From positions 170,693,741 to 170,757,740 of the forward strand of contig CM041465.1 in NCBI GenBank assembly GCA_023213395.1: a stretch of 64,000 nucleotides of DNA, written 5' to 3'. This DNA comes from Cycas panzhihuaensis. Taxonomy: Eukaryota; Cycadophyta. The notes below the pieces were generated by a model. The model worked only from the letters and a program-made list of their open reading frames with translations. It had not been told where the DNA came from and made no database searches. Positions 1-10,822 of the stretch are shown piece after piece (within the stretch, counting starts at the first letter, position 1; every line of letters begins with the position of its first letter). The translations under genes were made by a program, and so were the position numbers.

Positions 1-2895
1 GCCATTAGTGGCTTTTTTAGAACCAATTGGTGTGCATCCTACATTGCTCAAAACCATTACATATGACTGTCTATTCTGCTCGTAACTAAGTCATCTAGCT
101 ACTGGAAAAAATCTCGTTGTTTTTCATTACCTGTGTTGAGAGATATCGCTCTTGGAGTCAACACATATCTATTTTTAGCCTATTTTTCTCTGTAACTTTG
201 TTCTAAATCTGCAGCTAACCATTCTTCATGAAACTTCACTAAATTTGAGACAATAGTCATATCTAGCTATATCTTAAATTTTATTAAGATCTATGCATCT
301 AGTGAGAAGTTTGAATCGACTGAACCTCTACATCTAGGTTTTTTCTCATTTTTTCCTTCGTTTCTTCATTTATAACAAATATTTTTTTATTTATTTTTAA
401 TGATTTGTGCCTATATAACTAGGCATCCCTATTCTTTGAGTAAAGTAAAAGATATTTGATCATTATTTAGTGATCATCCTCCTTATATTTCACCTTCGTT
501 CTCAATATTGTCACTGATCGGTCCTCTCTCTCTGTCACCATGTAACCTCTCAAAAATAAGTTTAAAATCATTTCTGACTCTATTTTTTGCTCGATTAGCT
601 CTGTATCTGAGTTTGCCCCTCATTGATCCTCGAGCCTGAAGCTCCAAGATTGACTTTTGCTTACTGTTTCGATCTGTTTAGTCTCTATATTATCACAGAC
701 GTTGCGTAGCTTTAACGCTATTCAAAACATTTAATTTTTTTAATATTTTTTTGTTATTAAATCAAATTTGATTTATCTTATAAAGTTATTAAGGTTTTAA
801 AGTAATTTAATTCGTGTTGATAATATTTCAAATCTATATTATAAAAAGTGTCTTAGCCCTCTTCATTAAGCTCCCGATTTATTTTTGCATGTGACCTCGA
901 TTCAAAGCTTATTAAGAGATTATTTTCATCTTTTTTTAAGATATTTTTTTGACCTCGAGTGCCTTCAACCATAGAGGAATATTTACTGAATGCATGAGGT
1001 TTGTAGCCCTCTCAAAGATGTGAGTTTTGGTTCAAATCTACTCCATATGACTGTGCACCCTATTTTTCAAAAGAGGCTAACTTGTTTTATTAAAGTTTTC
1101 TTTATACTTTTATCTTAAGAGACTCTGATGTATTTAATACCATAACTTATCATTGGCATATTAGTTTTCCATGAAACTAGTCTTACTAGGACCGTATTTA
1201 AGAGAACTATAATGTGGTATAATTATTTGTCAAATTTGAGCTTGTTTCAATTAAGTTTTAATCAATCAAAGTGACTTGTTTTTTAGTTGTTATCTTATTA
1301 GCTATAAAGAGACTTACTTACATTTTATGTAATAACTTTATTATATCAATTACGTTTTTCAAATCGTAAGATTTGTTGGAAAGATATTTTAGAGTAGTTT
1401 AAGTTTGAATTAGTTTTATTATATTTTGACATTATTTTATAGGTTTTTAAAGGTGATCAAGTTGAGCTTCTGTTTAGCCCTAAATAGGCTTGTTTTATAA
1501 TATTTTTTGAGCATTTCATCATTTTAAATGATTGTATTTGAAGCATCGTTTATTACTAATTAATTTTTGGAGTTATTATTGGTCTTCATATACTTTTTAA
1601 GCTATTTTACAGCTAATTGATATTGTTTTTAGTACCTTGATCTTCAAGTAACCTAAGTGGTACAAAATCGATAAACTGATACTATCTATATAAAATCTAT
1701 TTCATTTCTTACATTATCAAACGAATGCATACAGTTTTCTGATATTTTTAATTACTTTGAGCATAGATTCTACTTATAAATTTCAAGTTTTATATAGTTA
1801 TTCTTACTTTATAAAGGAATAATTTAGTAAGAAAATGTCTTATTTTTATCAAAGGCTTTAGTTCTTTTATTAAATTGAAAGCTACAAAGTTTAGTTGCAA
1901 AACTTTATTGATTATTTGTCTCAAAAGCTAGTTGCATTTCAAAGCATTAAAGGATTTCTTATTACATTGCATTCAAAATGAGCATATAGTTTCTTATCTT
2001 TTCTACAAAATACATCAATTTGAAAGAATTAGTTTACATACGAGCTTATATTCCTTAGTTATTTGAAGAAGAAGTGCATCATTAATTCATTTACTTACCT
2101 TATTATGATTTGAAGAAAGTTTATAGTATATTTTCAATTAAAGAAAGTTTGAATCATATTTTCATTTCATAAAAGTTGATCTTTATATTTTATCTTGCTT
2201 AAAGGATTTACTTTTTGAGTTATTTTCATTCTTACATAAAAGGAACATTACAAAAGCTAAGCAAGATCACATTTCTAATTAAATATATTCTCACATTAAA
2301 AAAGATAACTCCTGAATTAACCACATTATTTCTAGCCTTGCAAGGGAAATGATTAAGACCCTTGAAGTTACCACCATACACATGCTAACTAGCCTACTCA
2401 TATTAGATGAGGAAAGTCATTGGTTGTAAGGTGTATTAGGTGGTAGGCTAAGGTGGAAAACCAATCTTTTATTGGTGTTCAAAGATCAAGGCTAGACTTG
2501 GAAAGGGTAAGTACCTTGGTTCATGCAACCTTCATTATTAGATTTATTGTTAGGCATAAGTCTAGTGCAGGTGGACTAACAACTCATGGAGGTGTAAAAA
2601 CCTTCATAGTATCTCATAAACTAAGGTATATCAAGCCTTGAGCTCATGTATTGGTATATTGTATCCTTATTTTGCCACTTGTAGGTAGGCACCACTAAAT
2701 AGTATAGAAATCGAAGGTTTCCCTTAGAGACACTTAAACTTAGAGCCTAGAAGCCTTATTAGAGACTAGGATACTTTGAAAACTTTGGGCAAAACTTTGG
2801 ATATTATCTCTTTGGTTAAATTTCAAACTCAAACATTTGTAAACTTCACTTTATTTACCATTTAAAAAAAAAAACCTTAGCTAAATATAGCATCT
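1..2895 (+). other. Long non-coding leader of copia A
   Basis: This is AT-rich sequence between the (unseen) priming site and gag, without a credible coding region. Its last ~550 bases (about 2300-2850) clearly match, in reverse orientation, 19330-19870 of element B, including the stretch around the short reading frame at 2453-2641, which is not conserved as a protein in B. Further upstream the similarity to B's leader is weak by eye. The total leader is expected to be ~3.4 kb as in B, long for a copia element. Confidence 0.6.
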
Positions 2896-4020
2896 AGTCT
2901 TGGAAACATAATAATTCCTAAATTTAATGGAAATAATTTTCTAAACTAGAGTAGGAGGATGAGACCATCCTCATTGCTAATGATATGTGGAAGATTGTGA
3001 AAATAGCATATAGTGAGTTAGGACAAAATGTAACCAATGTTAAAAAGGTAATATATAAGGAAAATACTAAAAAGGATAACGAAGCACTTGCATTTATATT
3101 TTGTGCATTAGAGGATCATGTTTTCCCATGAGTTAGCGAGTTAACCAAATCAAAGGAAGCATGGGATACCCTCCACTTAATCCATAAAAGAGCTGCTTCC
3201 TCTAAGCTCCAAAACCTTAAAAGCAAATTTAAAAATTTATGAATGATACCCATAGAATCAGTAACATAGATCATGACGAAAGTTTAAGATATAGTTAATC
3301 AAATGAGGTCACTTGGAGACACATTGATAGAACAACGAGTGGTAGAAAGAATATTAAGGTGTGTTAGTGCTATTAGAAGATTTAAAATGGTTACGACAAG
3401 TATAGAGGTATCAAAAATCTAACTACACTAAAAGTGAAGTAACTAAGTGCTATGCTAATGGTGGTTGATGAGCAATAGAATGCTAACAAATCACTTGAGC
3501 ATTCTGTTGCTACTAAGGCTAGGATCCAATCAAACACTTAAGCAAGTACTTCAAAATCTAAAGAATCACCTCCCAAGAGAAGGGGTAGAAACCCTAGAAG
3601 GGACTTGAGACAAGATTTACCTAAGTACCAAGCTCCACATCAAAGGAGGTAAGGAGGAAATCAATGAAATGTGAATCCTCAAAGGTATCCAAATCAAGAA
3701 AAATAATATGAGGGACACTCATATTGCCCTAATTATCAAGGGAATGTTCAAGCCTCAAGATCAAATTGGGACTACTATGATAGTAGACGAAGGGAAAATC
3801 TACCTCTACATTATGAGGAAAGGGGGAGACCTTCCAACATTACTAGAACTCATCCAAGAAGTAGAAGTCTAAGTTATAGAAGGAGAGAACCCTTATATTG
3901 CTCTTATTGCCATCGAAGTGGTCACTCAGAAAATAAGTGTTTCTCCAAACATGGACCACCTACCAAAGGGAGTGCCCATACCACTATAGAAACAAGGAAT
4001 AATAATAGATTATTTTTATC
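2896..4020 (+). pseudogene. gag: copia A gag remnant (UBN2-type gag with CCHC knuckle)
   Basis: The capsid-like nucleocapsid precursor packages element RNA into virus-like particles in the cytoplasm. The frame at 2908 gives IIIPKFNGNNF, then after a stop SRRMRP, the usual start of copia gag. The following segment (about 2985-3420) is rich in conserved gag words such as ALEDHVFP, SKLQNLKSKF and VNQMRSLGD. A zinc knuckle near 3898 reads CSYCHRSGHSENKC, an intact CX2CX4HX4C. Several in-frame stops and at least one frameshift break it. The counterpart in B (18180-19300, minus) is more intact over its first 110 residues. Confident as gag; not functional. Confidence 0.82.
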
Positions 4021-4050
4021 TAGTTTTACTACCAAAGAAGAAGAGGATTA

Positions 4051-4459
4051 TAGTTGGTATATTGACTTAGGTTGCTCAACCCACATGACTCACAAGGAAC
4101 ATATATTTCGTACATTGGACAAAAGCAGGAAAGGGTCAATAATGTTTGGCAATGATACATCCCATGAATATGTTAGTAGAGGTAATATAGCCCTCATGAC
4201 AAATGTAGGAGAGTATAGACATCTTGATGATATCTTGTATGTTCCAGCCTTAAAGAAAAACTTATTATCAGTGGCACAGATAATGGGACAAGATTACAAG
4301 GTCATATTTAACAATGACGAGTGTACAATCAAGGACGAAAAGAGAAATAAGGCTATAGTAGAAAAAGGAAAAATGACCAAAGATAGATTATTTAAACTCA
4401 TTCTTACTCCTTCGGATATCTATGCTCTAAAACCTACAGTCAAAGTGGATAGTGAATTA
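4051..4459 (+). pseudogene. copia A protease remnant, active site altered
   Basis: Aspartic protease of the pol polyprotein, which would cut Gag-Pol. The frame at 4055 reads WYIDLGCSTHMT, corresponding to the family motif WYxDSGAxxHMT. The active-site D-S-G has become D-L-G, while the Asp (4064-4066) remains. Downstream, FGNDTSHEYVSRGNIALM and ILYVPALKKNLLSV are the typical copia flap and C-terminal segments. An open frame without stops covers 4085-4459. It joins the integrase directly. Confidence 0.85.
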
Positions 4460-5565
4460 TAGCATCACAGATTTAGCCATCTTAACTATAGTAGTTTGGC
4501 CTTAATGAAAAAAATAGATATGGTAAATGGATTGCCAAACATCGAACTAGACAAAACTCTATGTCAAGGATGCCTACTTGGTAAACAACATAGGGAAAGA
4601 TTTTTAGATTTCAGTCATCAGGCAATGAGTCTATTTTAGTTGGTATATACAAATATGTGTGGTCTAATGGATATCCCCTTATTAGTAGAAGCTCATTACT
4701 TTATTACATTCATTGATGATTGTACTAGGAAGACATGGGTATTGTTCCTTAAATTTAAATCAGATGTATTTCAATACTTTGTTGACTTTAAAACCTTTGT
4801 GGAGTGACAAAGTAGGCATAAGATACTATCTTTAAAATCAAACAATGGGGGAGAATTTATCTCTAATAAATTTAAAGCATATTTTGTACATCATGGAATT
4901 AGGAGGCATCTCACCAATCCCTACACCCCACAACAAAATGGTGTAGCAAAAAGGAAGAATCGCATAATTATCAAAATAGCTAGGTGTATGTTAAAGGATA
5001 AGAACTTGGGTCATGAATTTCGGGCAGAAGTAGTATATACATCTATCTCTCTCCTCAATAGGTGCTCCACTAAATCCCTAAGGTGGAAAATACCTAAAGA
5101 AGCTGGGACCGGCTATAAACCAAGTATGCATCACCTTAGAGTCTTTGAGTGCCTAGCATATGCTCATATTCCTGATCAAAGGAGATGAGTTGGATGATCA
5201 TAGTATCAAATGTATATTTCTTGGCTATAGTGAAACCTCCAAATCATATAAAGTTTATGATCCTAAGTGAAAAAGGGTCATGTTGAGTAGAGATGTTAAA
5301 TTTTTGGAAGATGCCTATTATCAAGATACTTAAGAAAATAAGAAAGAAGTTGTAATTAATTTTGATAAGTACTCTAAATCTAAGTATGTCCCTCTTATGT
5401 TTGACTCTAGATGAGTCATCAATGAACCTAGTGGGGAGGGAACCTCCTCTTAACCTCCACCATAAAATCTTCCAAAATAGGTTCAACGAAATCATGACAT
5501 AGGTAATATATCGGACAACACTCATAGATCCACTCACTCACATAGAGTAGATTTTACCCTTATGA
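4460..5565 (+). pseudogene. copia A integrase remnant, all three catalytic residues mutated
   Basis: Integrase inserts the element cDNA in the nucleus. The N-terminal zinc-binding HHCC domain reads HHRFSHLNYSSL then CQGCLLGKQHRE. In the core, the first catalytic Asp is Asn (YTNMCG, codon 4652-4654), the second is Asn (SNNGGEF, 4841-4843), and the Glu is Lys (NGVAKRKN, 4949-4951). All three changes are explained by single G-to-A transitions. The C-terminal region (MHHLRVFECLAYAHIPDQRR, then SLMSKVLESHEPQ) has several stops. Element G1 is inserted just downstream at 5636. Confidence 0.87.
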
Positions 5566-5635
5566 GCAAAGTATTGGAATCCCATGAGCCTCAAACTTTT
5601 GATGAGGCCAATGAATATGTATCCTGAAGAAAGGC

Positions 5636-5882
5636 TATTATGAACCCAGTTTGTAACCTAAAGACAAGTTTCAAATGCACCAAATAGCACGTGATAACAC
5701 TAGATAAGTTTTTAGTCAAGAGACCAAATAGTTTAATTGATAAGATATGATTATATACAATACATTGAAGGCCTCATTTATAGGTGTATAATGAGCCCCC
5801 TTCAGTCATACATCACAACTCTTTGAAGATGCCTTTTCACTTAATCAACAATTAATTAATTCCTTTAAGGAGGTTTGTAACA
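5636..5882 (-). repeat. G1 3' LTR
   Basis: This is the minus-strand 3' LTR, 247 bp, starting TGTTACAAACC and ending TTCATAATA on the minus strand; the canonical TG..CA end at its 3' side has decayed to TA. It pairs with 9027-9273. Confidence 0.92.
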
Positions 5883-5894
5883 ATTTCTCCCCTT
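5883..5894 (-). other. G1 polypurine tract
   Basis: On the minus strand AAGGGGAGAAAT lies directly before the 3' LTR, the expected plus-strand priming site for reverse transcription. Confidence 0.85.
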
Positions 5895-6119
5895 AAATGA
5901 ACGCTATCCTTTGTTGTAGTAGAGATTGTTAAGTAATTAGTTGAATGTTGTAGCCATTCGTTGGAAGCTTTTTCTCGTTGAAAACCTCGGTTATATTTTT
6001 GGAATGCTTGTGGTTGCTTCTCGATTTCTTCACCTTTATTCTTGCATAGTACGACTTTAGTTTTGTTTAATCTTTTTCCTAATAATGTGATGATTCTTCC
6101 TTCTTCCCTAAATCACATA

Positions 6120-6425
6120 AACTATTCATCCATATTTATTTCAAAGGTTCAAAGTGTACTGAGCCATTAATTGCCCAATACAATATCTACACCTCTGGCA
6201 TCTATGATGTAGAAATCTTTTATAATGCTGACGCTGTTTAATGTGAGGTTAAGGTTTCTCATTATACCTTGGCCTAAGATTACTTGTCTTCCTCCAATAG
6301 TGACCTAGAAATGAGGAAATCTTAATGGAAATAACCTCAGTTGTTGTGCACATATTCGATTAATTATGTATGCTACATGAATCTATCAAGATTGTTACAA
6401 CTTGATTTTTGATAAATCCCTACAA
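6120..6425 (-). pseudogene. G1 gypsy aspartic protease remnant
   Basis: The minus-strand translation contains ILIDSCSIHN near 6395, matching the gypsy retropepsin start ILIDSGSTHNF but with the active-site Gly changed to Cys. It is followed by VTIGGRQVILGQGIMRNL, a hydrophobic turn, and DARGVDIVLGN*WL, the conserved second half (DxVLGxxWL) of Ty3/gypsy protease. A stop sits inside the last motif. Nothing resembling reverse transcriptase follows before the polypurine tract. Confidence 0.8.
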
Positions 6426-6589
6426 TTTTGATGTATTTGATTGATTCAAACTAATCATTAATGATAGTGACATTTGTGGATGGTCGGCCTCAAGATTATA
6501 ATAGCTCTCTTGATGTTTTGAATGATAACAATTTCCTTGATTATTTTCAGATCCTCGTTCTTCTTCGTCAATATTATCATTAGGCAGTA

Positions 6590-7620
6590 ATCTGATTGTA
6601 TATAATTGTTTCTTTTGACATTTATTCCCAAGTTCCCACTTCTCCTCACATCTGAAGCATAGGTTTCTTCTTCTTAACTCTTCTTACTCTATTTTTATTT
6701 TTTGAATGATTGGTTTAGGAGGTTGATTCAGGTTGATTGATACGTGTCTATGTTAAGCACTTGATAAAGGATCATGTCGATTGGGTGGAGGAATATAAAG
6801 ATCTGTCCTTATTTTTCATAAGGCATTGTGTTTATCTTCATATATATTGGCTAATTATATTATCTTATTAAGGTCCTTTGGTTCTTGAATTTTAACAATC
6901 AGCTTGGATCTCTGTTATCAGACCTTCTATATATAACTAGATAAGTTGATTAGTCAGAATATCTTCTAACACATAGCTTAGTCTCATGAATTCTATAGTG
7001 TATTCTTCCATAGAACCAATTTGCTTTAATTTTTATAACTCATAATAATAATCATGATTAGATACAATTTTAAATCGCTTAATGAATAAACGCATAAATT
7101 CTTTTAAGGTTGGTAGTTGATCTCGAAAAGAGGTTCGTTTGAGGCATTGCTACCATTCACATGCTATCCCATCCATATGCAGGGTGGCTAATGGGACTTG
7201 CTCTGCTAGATCAATTTCTATTAAGCAAAAGTAGTTTTCCATTTGTTGGATCCATTCTCAGCTCATGCGATTTTTGCTCCATATTAAAACTTTGTATAGT
7301 TATTCTTTCTAACTTTTTCTTTTTCTGTGTTTGGATATTTTGTAAGCAATTGAAATATACTTGAAAACCCATTATCTTCTATTTTTTAGGGGTCAGATTG
7401 TGATACTCATTAAGGTATTTTCTGATAGCTTTATTCTCAGTATTAATTAGAGTCGTCTAAGGACTGGAATATTTTTTAACGATCTGATTTCTAATATGAG
7501 ATTGCCAACTCATTGCCTCATCCTCTGAATCTAGAACAATCATCTCTTCCCTCCTACTCATTGCTATGATTGCCAATTTATCCAAGATCTGGTGTAATGT
7601 ATAATTTAAGAGAGTATTTC
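6590..7620 (-). pseudogene. gag: G1 gypsy gag remnant with CCHC-like knuckle
   Basis: The minus strand from ~7150 encodes the retrotransposon-gag core: FRDQLPTLKEFMRLF, then YYYEL*KLKQIGSMEEYT, FMRLSYVLEDILTNQLI and YIEGLITEIQ, the order found in Ty3/gypsy gag (F..F...Y..L..LKQ.GSV.EY). A knuckle-like CFRCEEKWELGNKC lies at about 6615-6660, comparable to the gypsy form CFRCGEKWxPGHxC with the His changed to Asn. Stops are present throughout the core. The N-terminus is not defined. Confidence 0.75.
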
Positions 7621-9012
7621 ATGTCTGGACTACTTTGTGGACTGCTTGAGTGATCGGTTTGACGATGTCCTTTTAGATGGTATTGTCTGTCATATCTTCA
7701 ACATTTATTATTTTAATAATTGTATATGTGCGATTCCACCGATTTCTCTTTGTAACGATGCATTAATTTATTAGATTTAAAAAGAATGGAAGGAAATATG
7801 ATATAGGAAAGAGAAATCTAATTGGATTCAATTAATAATCAAGTAATATATCCAGAATGATATGGTCGCAACTTGATAACGTCAACTCAGTATAAGGAAT
7901 AACTCCACGTTGAGTTTCAAAATTGTATTAGAAAATAGGTTGGATTAACTATATATATATGAAACTATGATTTTGAGTGAAAATGATAATTTCTCGATTG
8001 CTCAATGCAACAAGATCATTGATAATGGTACTACCTTATGTTATAATATTATAAGGTATCCAAACTATGTTATATAATGGTGGATGATCTCTAAAACTAC
8101 TAATTAGTGACTCAAATAAAGTGAAAAGTGAATATATATTATATCTTATTAAATATAGGAATGACTAAATAGAATAAAGACTTTTAATTAAGACCTCTAT
8201 ACTTTTCAAATATCAAAACTTCAATTGAATTTGAATTGTAATAAGAACATGTAATTATAATGTTGGTGTTGATGACTAATTGAAGTCACTTTGTATTATA
8301 CATATACATATATATCTTGATGCAATAATTAATATATTGATTATTTAATGCCTTTAATTATCACAATATTATTTTATGATTGACATTAAGTTTCATAAAA
8401 TAGGTATAATGAACAACACACTTAATAAATGATATGGCTGCTCTTTTTTTTTTCAGTCAAACACTGACATCTGTAACTATTGTAATTGTGATGAGAGATG
8501 GAGACGTGGGGATGAGAGAGATGGAGATATGATAATTACCTTGATGACAATGACAACTGGATGCCCTAGGTTGAGATGGAGAAAACTACAATGACTGTTA
8601 GTATCGAGCAACGAGAAAACTAGAATGGAAGACATTGATGAGAATGGACTACAGTAATAAGAAACTAGTGACTAGAATGGAATATAGTGATGAGAAAACC
8701 TATAAGATGAAGCAATGAGAAAACCACCATAGTAACAAGAAAATAACACACAACAATGAGAAAACCAAATGCACAACAATGAGAAAACCACCATAGCAAC
8801 GAGAATAGAGGACTAGTAATGAGAACGAAAGATAGTGACGAGAATGGAAATCGGTGATGAGAATGATCAGATTAGTGACAGAGAAATGAGACAAGTGATG
8901 ATGATGTATTATGGGTACACATAATGATAAAAACGACAGTGGAATTAGGAATTAGGATAGGGTAAATATACAAATGCAATTCGTTCAGAATAATTCACAC
9001 CAGATCGAATCT
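7621..9012 (-). other. G1 leader, non-coding
   Basis: This 1.4 kb lies between the priming site and gag of G1. No coding signal was seen. It contains a decayed minisatellite at 8575-8885 and otherwise AT-rich sequence. Confidence 0.6.
8575..8885. repeat. Decayed minisatellite, ~20 bp period, in G1 leader
   Basis: The words GATGAGAATGGA, AACGAGAAAAC and CAATGAGAAAACCACCATAG recur many times with variable spacing of about 18-30 bases. Two copies of AATGAGAAAACCACCATAG occur within about 75 bases. The region looks like an old tandem array in the 5' leader. Confidence 0.6.
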
Positions 9013-9024
9013 GCTCTGATACCA
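9013..9024 (-). other. G1 primer-binding site (tRNA-Met)
   Basis: On the minus strand TGGTATCAGAGC begins two bases after the 5' LTR. It is the complement of the 3' end of plant initiator tRNA-Met and fixes both the strand and the LTR boundary. Confidence 0.93.
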
Positions 9025-9026
9025 AT

Positions 9027-9273
9027 TGTTATAAACCCAGTTCGTAACCTAAAGACAAGTTTCAAATGCACCACATAGCACACTAGAACACTGGATAAAT
9101 TTATAGTTAAGAGACTAAATAGTTTAATTGATAAGATATGATGATATACAATACACTGGAGGCCTCATTTATAGGTGTATAATGAGCCCCTTTTACTCAT
9201 AAGTCACAACTCTTCGAAGATGTCTTTTTACTTAATCAATAATTAATTAATTCCTTTAAGGAGGTCTGTAACA
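9027..9273 (-). repeat. G1 5' LTR
   Basis: Minus-strand 5' LTR, 247 bp, TGTTACAGACC...TTATAACA with intact TG..CA ends. It pairs with 5636-5882. Confidence 0.93.
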
Positions 9274-9278
9274 AAGGC

Positions 9279-10260
9279 AATGGAAGATGAATATCATTCC
9301 ATTGTTAAGAATGACACTTGGGAACTAATTAATTTTCCTCCAAATAAAAAGATAATTGGCACCAAATGGATCTAAAGAACCAAGTTTTACTCGAATGGAT
9401 CAATTGATAAATACAAAGCTAGATTGGTCGCTAAGGGTTATACCCAAAAAGAAGGCATTGATTACAATGAAATATTTTTTCCTAATGCTTGGCTAGAAAT
9501 AGTTAGAATGATGATGAGTTTAGCCACCCAAATAGGATCAAAAGTCTACTAAATGGACGTTAAAAGTTCCTTCCTCAATGGTTATATTGAAGAGGATATT
9601 TATATCACTCAACCCCTCAGTTTTGAAGTTAGGGGGGCAGAAAACAAAGTGTACAAACTTAACAAGGCACTTTACGTATTGAAATAAGCACCCAGGGCCT
9701 GGTATTTCTAAATAGACATATACTTTAGAGATCAAGGCTTTGAAAGATCTCAAACAAACCCTAATCTCTACATCTAAATCAAAGGAGACTCTATCCTAAT
9801 TGTAGGACTCTATATGGATGATCTTGTCTATATTGAAAATAACTGCTACTTGTTGTGACACTTTAAGGATGCTATGTGTAAAGAATTTGAAATGATAGGT
9901 TTGGGAATAATGCATTACTTCCTAAGCTTAGAAGTATGGCAAAACAATAAGGGAATCTTCATCTCCTAACGAAAATATACCCTAGATTTATTATAAAAGT
10001 TTAGGATGACTAACTATAAATCTTTAGAAACTCTAGAAGAAACTAGAACTAAGCTATCCAAATCAGATGATTCTACACCAGTTGATCCTACACTCTATAG
10101 ACAGTTAATTGGTAACTTGATCTATTTGACATCCACTCGACTTGATATAACATATTCAATTAGTGTTGTATCTAGATTCATGCAAGATCCAAAGACCACT
10201 CATTGACAAGTAGCTAAAAGAATCCTTTGTTATCTCAAAGGCACCTCAGAATATGGATTA
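9279..10260 (+). pseudogene. copia A reverse transcriptase remnant
   Basis: RNA-dependent DNA polymerase domain of pol. It opens with MEDEYHSIVKNDTWELI and GTKWI, then YKARLVAKGYTQKEGIDY, MDVKSSFLNGYIEEDIYI and PLSFEV, the standard copia RT order. The catalytic box is intact as YMDD (9811-9822) within LIVGLYMDDLV. After it come CKEFEM, GLGIMHYFLSLEV and PVDPTLYRQLIGNLIYLTST (RT end and connection). About eight in-frame stops, many at former Trp or Gln codons, disable it. It resumes the pol frame interrupted at 5635. Confidence 0.9.
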
Positions 10261-10459
10261 TACTATAAAGCTTCATCAAAATTTTAGTTGAAAGGTTATA
10301 CAGACTCAGATTGAGTAGGTGACATTGATGATAGGAAATCAACTTCAGGTTATATGTTTAGTATGAGATCAATAGCTATAGCATGGAGTACCAAGAAACA
10401 AAATATAGTTTCCCTATCTACAGTCAAAGTAGAGTATAAAGCATCAATTGCATGCATAT
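10261..10459 (+). pseudogene. copia A RNase H remnant, first part
   Basis: The translation contains LKGYTDSD*VGDIDDRKSTSGYMF and VSLSTVKVEYKASIA, the copia RNase H core (GYSDADWAGD, KSTSGYxF, VxLSTxEAEY). The catalytic Glu of the AEY motif has changed (KVEYKA). The domain is cut at 10459 by element B and resumes at 23035. Confidence 0.9.
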
Positions 10460-10807
10460 GTTGAAGGATGAGGTGCAGAGTGAGACTTTACAATGATGAG
10501 TGTATGATTGCTCTTTGAATTAAAAATCTCCAAATGAATAGCGGGTGGTGTTAAAAAATACCAGGGAAGTATTCCCACCCCTTATATAGATAATTTTGGG
10601 GAGGCAACAAGCACCTCAACCTGACCTGCACACATTTCAAATTAATATTAAAAAAATACAATTAATAAAAGGAGTGTATACTTTAATAAAGTTGTGTTAG
10701 AAAATGGTGGCTAATTTATGGCTCAAGATGCCCCAAGGAGCCCCAAAGGTGGCTTTGAGGGGCTCTAAGTGCACATCTACATACGAACATTGGGTGTTAT
10801 CCCAACA
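10460..10807 (-). repeat. copia B 3' LTR
   Basis: On the minus strand it begins TGTTGGGATAACACCC and ends CATCCTTCAACA. It matches 22677-23034 and, in opposite orientation, the LTR of A at 23349-23698. Confidence 0.9.
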
Positions 10808-10818
10808 TTCTCCTCTAT
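10808..10818 (-). other. copia B polypurine tract
   Basis: The minus strand reads ATAGAGGAGAA directly before the 3' LTR, matching GGGGGAGAA at the same place in A (23340-23348). Confidence 0.75.
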
Positions 10819-10822
10819 AATA

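Larger units (their letters stand above)
5636..9273 (-). mobile_element. Gypsy-type gag-protease-only element G1 (TR-GAG class), nested in copia A
   Basis: Identical-length 247 bp LTRs bound a 3.6 kb unit, and a perfect TSD AAGGC lies at 5631-5635 and 9274-9278. On the minus strand the order is LTR, tRNA-Met priming site, leader, gag with CCHC knuckle, aspartic protease, polypurine tract, LTR. No reverse transcriptase, RNase H or integrase is visible, so it depended on another element. By-eye alignment of the two LTRs gives about 26 mismatches in 247, so the insertion is old. It split copia A between integrase and reverse transcriptase. Confidence 0.92.

Noticed and set aside
2453-2641. 62-codon frame in the leader of A
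   Set aside because: The same DNA in B is conserved but the frame is broken differently, so it is unlikely to be a protein.
5636-9273. Host gene inside copia A
   Set aside because: The flanking equal-length LTRs, TSD, PBS and PPT show it is a transposon.
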